Below, piece after piece: positions 1 to 6,349 of a DNA stretch of 9,728 nt. The stretch's first letter is position 1, and each line of letters opens with the position of its first letter. The notes under the pieces were generated by a model that worked only from the letters and a program-made list of their open reading frames with translations, had not been told where the DNA came from and searched no databases. The translations under genes and the position numbers were made by a program. The stretch is from the NCBI GenBank assembly GCA_017416055.1, contig JAFQDI010000071.1:1-9728 (forward strand), in the 5' to 3' direction. The stretch comes from Lachnospiraceae bacterium. GTDB lineage: Bacteria; Bacillota_A; Clostridia; Lachnospirales; Lachnospiraceae.

Positions 1-274
1 TATCGCACGCTTCTTCGAGGACCTTGAAGATATCCTGCCGGAAGGAACCAAAGAGCTTTGTCCTTCACATGAAGAGATTGAGAATCTGCTGAAGACAGCC
101 GGTGCCCCCAGCAGTCCGAAAGAAATCGGAATCGGAAAAGAACTCTTCCACAAGAGCCTGTTGGAGGGCTGGACGGTACGGCCCCGCTATTCGGTTTTAG
201 AATTCGCCAGACAGCACGGCCGCTTGGAAGCGATTGCAAAAAAAATTACAAATGAACTTTACAGTGAAGAATAA
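1..274 (+). CDS. sn-glycerol-1-phosphate dehydrogenase-like protein, C-terminal fragment
   Basis: Partial gene cut by the left window edge. Reading from base 2 gives 90 residues ending in ...NELYSEE and a TAA stop. The segment PSHEEIENLLKTAGAP, then a short PKEIGI stretch, then RPRYSVLEFARQHG resembles the helical C-terminus of the iron/zinc-dependent alcohol dehydrogenase superfamily, specifically the AraM/EgsA sn-glycerol-1-phosphate dehydrogenase branch. Those enzymes interconvert dihydroxyacetone phosphate and glycerol 1-phosphate with NAD(P)H in the cytoplasm. The nucleotide- and metal-binding residues lie outside the window, so activity cannot be judged. The stop lies 23 bases before the next gene, whose ribosome binding site fills the gap, so the two are probably co-transcribed and may share a sugar- or polyol-phosphate pathway. 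Another polyol-phosphate dehydrogenase of the same fold is possible. Confidence 0.7.
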   Translation, partial: IARFFEDLEDILPEGTKELCPSHEEIENLLKTAGAPSSPKEIGIGKELFHKSLLEGWTVRPRYSVLEFARQHGRLEAIAKKITNELYSEE

Positions 275-297
275 ACCAACTAAGGGAGGAAGGTAAT

Positions 298-735
298 ATG
301 AACATTGTATTTGGATGTGACCCTAACGCAGTACTCTTCAAGCAACAGCTGATGGACTACGTAAAGGAACTTGGACATGAGGTGTTTGATTACGGAAGTG
401 ATGATCCGATCTACGCGAACACTGCAATTGAAGTCGCAAAAGCAGTCGCTGCCGGAAAATTCGATCGTGGCATTCTTCTGTGCGGAACCGGTATCGGTGT
501 TTCTATCGCCGCAAACAAAGTAAAAGGCGCGCATGCCGCCTGCGTTCACGACGTTTATCAGGCTCAGAGGGCCGAATTATCCAACCATGCAAACATCATC
601 ACCATGGGTTCACAGGTTGTAGGGATTGAGCTTGCTAAGTGCATGGTTAAAGAATATCTCTCCTGTACATTCGACCCTAATGGACGATCCGGGGCAAAAA
701 TCCAGAAGATTATTGATTACGAACAGGAGTCTTGA
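298..735 (+). CDS. rpiB: RpiB/LacA/LacB-family sugar-phosphate isomerase
   Basis: A 145-residue protein, full length for the family, which interconverts aldose and ketose phosphates in the cytoplasm (ribose 5-phosphate/ribulose 5-phosphate in RpiB). The start is set by a strong site, AGGGAGGAAGG, seven or so bases before ATG. The signature GILLCGTGIGVSIAANK at 59-75 contains the general-base cysteine (Cys62) and the phosphate/anion loop; SNHANIITMG at 95-104 and GIELAK at 109-114 are also typical. By my recollection of the E. coli RpiB sequence, His10 and His99 of that enzyme align with Pro9 (motif GCDPNA) and Ser95 here, so both family histidines are missing. That points to a subfamily with another substrate, possibly a tetrose phosphate as in the DerI-type enzymes of erythritol/threitol use; this is inference. 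It sits last in a plus-strand operon behind the glycerol-1-phosphate dehydrogenase-like gene. The gene symbol denotes family, not proven substrate. Confidence 0.85.
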   Translation: MNIVFGCDPNAVLFKQQLMDYVKELGHEVFDYGSDDPIYANTAIEVAKAVAAGKFDRGILLCGTGIGVSIAANKVKGAHAACVHDVYQAQRAELSNHANIITMGSQVVGIELAKCMVKEYLSCTFDPNGRSGAKIQKIIDYEQES

Positions 736-762
736 TTCTGTATTTATTTGAGTGCTATACCA

Positions 763-993
763 AAGGGGCTGCTGCAAAATAACAAATCCATTTGATTGAA
801 TAAAAGGCAGGCAGGAATAAACCCGAGAAACACGCTCTCGCTCCGCTCCGAACACGCAGCGGATACTAAGTTCGTCCGTCACCAAAAGGCTCGGACTCAC
901 TAAGTACCGGCGGTCGGAGAGGGTTTCTCTTCCGTTTATTCCTGCCTGCCTCTTATCTTCAAACATGTTAGAGCTATTTTACAACAGCTCCTT
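763..993. repeat. 231-base palindromic element with terminal inverted repeats (MITE-like or structured RNA)
   Basis: Fills the junction between two convergent genes. The outer arms, 763-783 (aaggggctgctgcaaaataac) and 973-993, are inverted copies agreeing at about 17 of 21 positions. An inner arm, 805-822 (aggcaggcaggaataaac), is a perfect 18-base inverse complement of 934-951. Further in, 825-831 pairs perfectly with 923-929, CTCTC at 835-839 can pair with 917-921, and an imperfect stem joins about 859-877 to 891-909 around an apical loop near 878-890. The whole element can therefore fold as one long interrupted hairpin on either strand. No transposase or convincing frame is inside, and no clear target-site duplication flanks it (only CA on both sides). 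The ends (GGGGCTGCTGCAAAATA) resemble the style of some insertion-sequence ends, which suggests a non-autonomous element, but a repeated intergenic RNA is equally possible. No T-run follows any stem, so a classical terminator is not supported. Confidence 0.75.
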
Positions 994-998
994 CACCC

Positions 999-2060
999 TT
1001 ACCAATCTCCGACCGGAGATATCTCGATGTAATATGTTTTATCGAAGAAATTTCGGTACATCCAGACTGAAGAATTTCCCACAGAATAGATCTCCCCCTC
1101 TACCAGATCACCGTTCTTTACGGCCTCATCCAGTTGTTCACGAATTCCGCTCACATCACCAAACTCCACCTGTCCCAATGCTGCCATTCCCAGATCGATC
1201 ACTTCGTTCGGGTCGGAACCGGATATGGTGATATAATGCATCTCATCTGTGACGGTGTCGCAGACCACGCATAAAGCCCCGTCTTCCCAGTTCCAGTAGC
1301 GATACATGTCGTAGTAAGTAATGTCTCCGTTTTCGCTGTCGATATAGATGCCGTTGTCCATCTCCTCCGACTCCTCTGTCATCACCAATCCCATCTCTTG
1401 CTCTGCCACCCTGATCAACTCAAGATACACGGGTTTGCCATTGATCGGATAGTGCCAGTATCCGTTACAAGCAATTCCTGCCGATATGATCTCATCATAA
1501 TCAGCCTCTTTCCAGTTTTCTTCCCAGTCTATGGAAATGCTCTCGTCAAACACTTCATCTAACCAGTCCTCAAAATTGACTTCCAAACTGGAAATCGCGC
1601 CGACGATCATCATGATCAATATGATCACGGTAATCAGGCAGCCACATCCACAGCCCGCCCCAACTTTTTTTGCCGTGTTTCCCGAACCTGTCGCAGAATT
1701 CCCGCGCGTATTTCCGCGATATGTACGGTTACCTGCTCCGTTCGCCCTCCAGATCTGGCTTCCCGGAGCGGTGCTCACCGTTCCTTCGTAGCGCTTATAT
1801 ACCGTCTGGGAACTCTGTGTATTGGAAAACTGTTGATTGTGCCGTGTTTCCTGAGGTGTTTCACAAACCCTAGATCGATTTGGTTCAATGCAGGCCCGGT
1901 CCGGATGCAGTCCATCATGATGTCGAAGCTGATTACCATGATACTCATTCGGCAAAAAGCCGTCATATACCCACGGATTGCGAATCATCTTTCGGCATTC
2001 TGGACAATAACTCTTCGCGGTCAATTCATGTTCACATACGGGACAAATATACCGTTTCAT
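999..2060 (-). CDS. Zinc-ribbon, single-pass membrane protein of unknown function
   Basis: A 353-residue protein I do not recognise as a named family. Order of parts: an N-terminal zinc ribbon with CPVC at 6-9 and CPEC at 19-22; a low-complexity hydrophilic linker of about 45-130 rich in Asn, Gln, Arg, Gly, Ser and Thr; a Lys-Lys then a Cys-Gly run (GAGCGCGC, Cys137, 139, 141) directly against one hydrophobic span at about 141-158; then an acidic C-terminal domain of roughly 195 residues with many Asp, Glu, Trp and Tyr. Positive residues before the membrane span suggest the ribbon and linker are cytoplasmic and the acidic domain is outside. There is no N-terminal signal peptide. The ATG is preceded by GGAGG within GGAGGAAAGG. 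It is the last gene of the minus-strand argS block, 72 bases after the dipeptidase. A sensory or envelope role is possible but is only a guess. Confidence 0.85.
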   Translation of the reverse strand: MKRYICPVCEHELTAKSYCPECRKMIRNPWVYDGFLPNEYHGNQLRHHDGLHPDRACIEPNRSRVCETPQETRHNQQFSNTQSSQTVYKRYEGTVSTAPGSQIWRANGAGNRTYRGNTRGNSATGSGNTAKKVGAGCGCGCLITVIILIMMIVGAISSLEVNFEDWLDEVFDESISIDWEENWKEADYDEIISAGIACNGYWHYPINGKPVYLELIRVAEQEMGLVMTEESEEMDNGIYIDSENGDITYYDMYRYWNWEDGALCVVCDTVTDEMHYITISGSDPNEVIDLGMAALGQVEFGDVSGIREQLDEAVKNGDLVEGEIYSVGNSSVWMYRNFFDKTYYIEISPVGDW

Positions 2061-2132
2061 CCACCTTTCCTCCGTTTTCCTTCAGACTATCCCCATCACG
2101 GGACTCAAATCCCTTGATTTACGCTCGTATGC

Positions 2133-3128
2133 TCACAGACACTCTTTCAGCACTCTCTCCACGTTTCGGTATGCCAGCCCTTCCAGCTCGCGGGCTGTAA
2201 ATCCATGTATTTCCAGTACCTCAAACAGCTTTGCGGTCTTCTCAACAGAATCGATCTCCAACCGTCCGCCGATTCCGTCCAGGTCTCCGCCCAGTGCCAT
2301 CACCTCACTGCCGCCCACATTGCGAATGTAGAGCAAATGGCGCACCATATCTTCAATGCGGCTGTCATCTCCCTCTGCATCTGCCAGCAAAAACTGGGGG
2401 CAGAAGTTCAGCCCCATCACGCCACCGGCGTCCGCCAGCCTGCGGATCATATCGTCCGTCATGTTTCTCCGATGGGGAGAAAGTGCTCTCGCGTTGGAGT
2501 GGGAAGCCACGAAAGGCTTCTTGCTGATCTCTGCAACATCGTAAAATCCACCGTCGGACAGATGTGACACATCGACCAGCATTCCCAGGTGATTCATCTC
2601 CTCAACCGCTTTTTTGCCAAACTCCGTCAGCCCTTCCGCCATGATTTGCGGATCACGGGAGTTGGGACTGCCGAAACAGTTTTTAATATTCCACGTCAAG
2701 GTGATCAATGACACTCCCGCACGGTGAAGTGCGTGCAGATTCTCCATCTTGCCTTCCACTGCACGGCCGTCCTCAACCGTCAGAAAAGCAGCCATTTTTC
2801 CGGCGTTTTTCGCCGCCTCGTACTCAGCCCAATTTCGCGTATGCGTCACCAGATCGGAATGCGCCTCCACGGAAGCCTTAAATCCGCGATAAAGTACGGT
2901 CAGAAACCCTTCATCCCAAAGTTCGCCATCGCGGTAAATCTCCGGGTTTTTCAAATAGTCACAGTGACCGGGTACCGGCATGAACATGGCAAAAAACTGT
3001 GCCTTCATCCCCGCTTGCTTCATGCGGTAAAAATCCACTGAACCGGTATTTCGATAAAGATCACCGGACGGCTCCTTGTCATATCCATATAGCTGCAATG
3101 TATCACAGTGCAAATCAATAAAGCTCAT
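2133..3128 (-). CDS. Membrane-dipeptidase family (M19) zinc dipeptidase
   Basis: A 331-residue amidohydrolase-fold protein of peptidase family M19 (renal dipeptidase type), which hydrolyses dipeptides, often tolerating a D-residue at the C-terminal position. Metal ligands and active-site segments appear in family order: DLHCDT with His7 and Asp9, TVEDGRAV with bridging Glu119, VDVSHLSD with His189, ASHSNARAL with His210, and LGGDLDGIGG with Asp282/Asp284. The length is normal for bacterial members. There is no signal peptide or lipobox, so despite the family name it is probably cytoplasmic; the exact dipeptide substrate cannot be read from sequence. The ATG follows GGAGGATGGAAG. Its first 14 bases overlap the end of the SNF2 helicase gene, which suggests translational coupling in the argS operon. 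Family assignment is secure; the substrate is not. Confidence 0.93.
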   Translation of the reverse strand: MSFIDLHCDTLQLYGYDKEPSGDLYRNTGSVDFYRMKQAGMKAQFFAMFMPVPGHCDYLKNPEIYRDGELWDEGFLTVLYRGFKASVEAHSDLVTHTRNWAEYEAAKNAGKMAAFLTVEDGRAVEGKMENLHALHRAGVSLITLTWNIKNCFGSPNSRDPQIMAEGLTEFGKKAVEEMNHLGMLVDVSHLSDGGFYDVAEISKKPFVASHSNARALSPHRRNMTDDMIRRLADAGGVMGLNFCPQFLLADAEGDDSRIEDMVRHLLYIRNVGGSEVMALGGDLDGIGGRLEIDSVEKTAKLFEVLEIHGFTARELEGLAYRNVERVLKECL

Positions 3129-6100
3129 CTTCCATCCTCCGTTCCTCTAAGAGATCAATCAGTTCTTCACGGCCAAGCAACGTTGTCGCGCCGGCACCGT
3201 CATCAATCATCTGCTCTGCCAGCTTTCGTTTATTTTCCTGAAGAAGCAAAATATTTTCTTCCACTGTTGATTTCGTGATCAGTTTGTATACACTGACCAC
3301 ATTCTGCTGTCCTAAACGGTGTGCACGGTCAGTTGCCTGATTCTGCGCCGCCACATTCCACCAAGGATCATAGTGAATCACCACATCCGCCGCAGTCAGA
3401 TTCAGTCCGGTGCCTCCGGCTTTCAGCGAGATCAAGAATACCGGCACATCGTCCTCGTTGAACCGCTCCGTCAACTCCATGCGCTCCTTCTTTCCGGTCT
3501 GTCCGGTCAACTCATAATAGTGGATGTCATTATCCCGTAATCGCTCCCCAATTCGTGCGAGCATGGTAGTAAACTGGGAGAAAATTAAAATCTTGTGACC
3601 GCCTCCGATACTTCTGGTCACCAATTCAATGCAAGCCTCCAATTTTGCAGAACCACCCTCATAATCGGCATAGTACAACGCCGGATCACAACAGATCTGG
3701 CGCAGTCTGGTGAGTTCTGCCAGCACCTGCATCCGTTCTTTGTTGTATCTCGTCTCGTCGCTTCCGGTCAAACGGTCTCTGAGCGCTGCCGCATTCGCCG
3801 CATAAAGCCGCTTCTGCTCGCCCTCCAGTCGGGTATAAACCACCGTCTCCAATTTGTCCGGAAGATCCTTCAACACTTCTCTCTTCATTCTTCGAAGCAC
3901 AAAAGGCGCGATCATACGGTGCAGCCGTGCCACTGCCGCCTCGCTCTGCTCACGCACCGCCGGCTGCTCGATCTCCTTGCTGAACCTGCTGTAGGTATAG
4001 AGCAGTCCCGGCATCAAGAAGTCCATGATGCTCCACAGCTCACTGAGCCGGTTCTCAATGGGCGTTCCGGTCAATGCAAATCGGGTCTGTGCATGCAGCT
4101 GCTTCACCGCCTTCGCATTCTGCGTCAGGTGGTTTTTGATATACTGCGCCTCGTCAATAAAACAGTAACGAAAATCCATGGACCGGTACTGTTCAATATC
4201 CCGTTTCAGCAAATCATAGGAAGTGATCAGTACCTGATAATTCTGCCACTGCGAAAGCATCTGTGCCCGCTCCTCGGCATCCCCTGCAACAGATCCGACA
4301 GTCAACGTCGGCGCATACATCTCCAACTCATGTTTCCAGTTATATACCAAGGAAGAAGGGCACACGATCACCGATGTGGTCCGATGGCCTCCCTCCGCCT
4401 CATGTAACATCAGACTGATGGCCTGCAATGTCTTACCAAGTCCCATCTCATCGGCCAGAATACCGCCAAATCCAAGCACATCCAGATTTTTCATCCAGAA
4501 AAAGCCCTGTTTCTGGTATTCCTTCATCACGCCCCGCAAGCTTTCCGGCACCTGATAGGCTTCCTCCGGCACTGATTTCAGCCTTGAGATCAACTGTTCA
4601 TAGGGCAACACGCCAAAGCCGGTATCCGTTCCCAGACGGTGCCCCAGCTCATCCACATACAATGCACGGTAAGTCGGAACCTTAAGTTCCTCCTCGTCCT
4701 TTTCCAAACTGTCGTATAATTCTGCCAGCGCAGCGATTTCCTCGCTGTCCAGTTTCAAAAATTCGCCTGATTTCAAGCGAATATATCGCTCTCTCTTCCG
4801 ATACCGCTTCAGCGCATCCTGAAGTTCATCGTGGCTCATTCCGTCAGTGTCCACGGTCAGGTTGAACCAACCACCCTTCGGTCGGATCCCCAGAGAAACA
4901 TTCGGCCTGGAAATAACACGAACACGGTTCATCCGCTCTGCCAGATAAACCTCACCGAGTCCGGCCAGTTCGCGTGTTCCCTGACTGAGGAAACGGAACA
5001 TTTCTTCTTCGCTGTCCCGGATTGCAAAACAGTCGCGGTTTGCATAGCGATTACGAAAATACTGTTTGATCACCCCTGCAATCAGCTTCTCACCGGTCAT
5101 GTCCCGAACCAGTCCGGGACGCATCGTGTAGTCAAACGGCGAAATCTTCTCCTGGCCGTATCTGAACTTGACGGTCAGCGTCAGTTCATTATGCTCGGGA
5201 CAATCCACATAAAATTCCGGTACAAATTCATGAGGTCGATATTGCTCAAAATCCACCTCACTCTGTTCAACCAAAAAATTCTCCTGAAGTTCATCCCGAA
5301 AATAGCCGTAAAAAGCAGGAATATCCCTCTCCTGAAGCCACAGTTCCCGGCGATTTCCCGCCTTTTCCATGGCGAGCAGCAGACGACCGGCCCCCTTTTT
5401 GAAAGAAACATCCGTCCGGTAAATCGTTTTGTCGGCGCAGACGTACAGCGAACGGTTCCCCTGTACAGCCCAGAACGATACACGGACACGCAAAACAATC
5501 CCTCCGCGTCCTGCCGGCTCAATCACCAACGGCAGCCTGGGATTTCGATCAGTCACCGCCAGCTCTCCTGACGGATATCCTTCCTCTTCCCAAGCAATTC
5601 GCCTTCCGGCAAGACAGTCAAGAACACTGTCCAATCCTGTTCCGACAAGCAGCAACTGTCCTTCTTTGATCAATTTAGCCCCAGGGCTAAGAAGACGCTT
5701 ATCGCTTCGCTGCAGCTCCTCCGTCACCAGATCACATACCGTCCTGATCAAATTCTGATCCTCGTCTGCAAAGACTTCATCACAAAGCACAGGTATCGTC
5801 AGTTTTCCGATTTTCAATGGCAGGCCGTTTCCCACAGCCTGTACAAATTCCTCCAAATCCCTCACCTTTCCGGAATAATTCTCTGCAAAGGCAAGACTAA
5901 GACGCAAACTCCCTGCTCTCCGATGAAGGGTAGGGATAACTTTGACTTTTTCTGTGATCCGCTCAGCCATCATCCCGGCAAAACGGTAATTTCCGTACTC
6001 ACTGAGCATCGAACGAATCTCTTCCGATGTGGAAACATAAGGGGCTGACATCTGTTTTTCATAATCAGCCACAGCAAAAGCAGCCGCCACAAGGTGGCGG

Positions 6101-6345
6101 CATATTTTAACACTGTTTACTTTTCCACAGCTGCAGATCATGCGCTTTAACATATCTTTCTGCAAACTCAGCGAGGTTTGGTATTCGCCACCCTCATCGA
6201 TAGAGGCTTTAAACACCTTCTCCCCACGCCAGAAACTGTCCACCTTTTGGATTTTCACTCTCTGTTCCAGAAATAGTTTCTCTCCGCGCGAAAACTCCTT
6301 CGCATCTGCTGCCAACTGCAATACTGCTTCCCGGTCAAGGGCCAT
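3115..6345 (-). CDS. SNF2-family DEAD/DEAH-box helicase with N-terminal SWIM zinc finger
   Basis: A 1076-residue superfamily 2 ATPase of the bacterial SWIM-SNF2 type, expected to translocate on DNA or RNA-polymerase-bound nucleic acid in the cytoplasm; the true substrate is unknown. Numbered from the ATG at 6345: a SWIM zinc finger (Cys71, Cys73, Cys82, His84), a long middle region matching the SNF2-associated domain layout, then the motor. Motor motifs are ADEMGLGKTLQAISL (Walker A, Lys638), IDEAQYIKN (DEAQ box at 731-734), ALTGTPIENRLSELWSI (motif III), SLKAGGTGLNLTAADVV (motif V) and DRAHRLGQ (motif VI, 1006-1013). All are intact. A TTG at 6372 would add nine residues and overlap argS by 23 bases; I prefer the ATG because it lies four bases after the argS stop, although its ribosome binding site is weak and coupling to argS is likely. 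It overlaps the dipeptidase start by 14 bases. Confidence 0.95.
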   Translation of the reverse strand: MALDREAVLQLAADAKEFSRGEKLFLEQRVKIQKVDSFWRGEKVFKASIDEGGEYQTSLSLQKDMLKRMICSCGKVNSVKICRHLVAAAFAVADYEKQMSAPYVSTSEEIRSMLSEYGNYRFAGMMAERITEKVKVIPTLHRRAGSLRLSLAFAENYSGKVRDLEEFVQAVGNGLPLKIGKLTIPVLCDEVFADEDQNLIRTVCDLVTEELQRSDKRLLSPGAKLIKEGQLLLVGTGLDSVLDCLAGRRIAWEEEGYPSGELAVTDRNPRLPLVIEPAGRGGIVLRVRVSFWAVQGNRSLYVCADKTIYRTDVSFKKGAGRLLLAMEKAGNRRELWLQERDIPAFYGYFRDELQENFLVEQSEVDFEQYRPHEFVPEFYVDCPEHNELTLTVKFRYGQEKISPFDYTMRPGLVRDMTGEKLIAGVIKQYFRNRYANRDCFAIRDSEEEMFRFLSQGTRELAGLGEVYLAERMNRVRVISRPNVSLGIRPKGGWFNLTVDTDGMSHDELQDALKRYRKRERYIRLKSGEFLKLDSEEIAALAELYDSLEKDEEELKVPTYRALYVDELGHRLGTDTGFGVLPYEQLISRLKSVPEEAYQVPESLRGVMKEYQKQGFFWMKNLDVLGFGGILADEMGLGKTLQAISLMLHEAEGGHRTTSVIVCPSSLVYNWKHELEMYAPTLTVGSVAGDAEERAQMLSQWQNYQVLITSYDLLKRDIEQYRSMDFRYCFIDEAQYIKNHLTQNAKAVKQLHAQTRFALTGTPIENRLSELWSIMDFLMPGLLYTYSRFSKEIEQPAVREQSEAAVARLHRMIAPFVLRRMKREVLKDLPDKLETVVYTRLEGEQKRLYAANAAALRDRLTGSDETRYNKERMQVLAELTRLRQICCDPALYYADYEGGSAKLEACIELVTRSIGGGHKILIFSQFTTMLARIGERLRDNDIHYYELTGQTGKKERMELTERFNEDDVPVFLISLKAGGTGLNLTAADVVIHYDPWWNVAAQNQATDRAHRLGQQNVVSVYKLITKSTVEENILLLQENKRKLAEQMIDDGAGATTLLGREELIDLLEERRMEDELY

Positions 6346-6349
6346 ACAA

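Noticed and set aside
610..966. 118-residue open frame on the minus strand across the end of the isomerase gene and the palindrome
   Set aside because: It overlaps a secure gene on the other strand, is built largely from palindrome sequence, and has no family features.
736..998. Classical bidirectional rho-independent terminator for the two converging operons
   Set aside because: The stems are long and interrupted and none is followed by a U-run on either strand, so the palindromic element is not a standard terminator.
3595..4407. 270-residue open frame on the plus strand
   Set aside because: It lies wholly inside the SNF2 motor domain on the opposite strand, where every helicase motif is intact; the composition is that of an antisense shadow.
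4831..5571. 246-residue open frame on the plus strand
   Set aside because: Antisense shadow of the SNF2-associated middle region; no ribosome binding site or recognisable domain.
3115..6345. SNF2 helicase as part of a defence system
   Set aside because: No nuclease, methylase, PLD or other defence partner is next to it; its neighbours are argS and a dipeptidase, and SWIM-SNF2 proteins of this form are common in Clostridia chromosomes.
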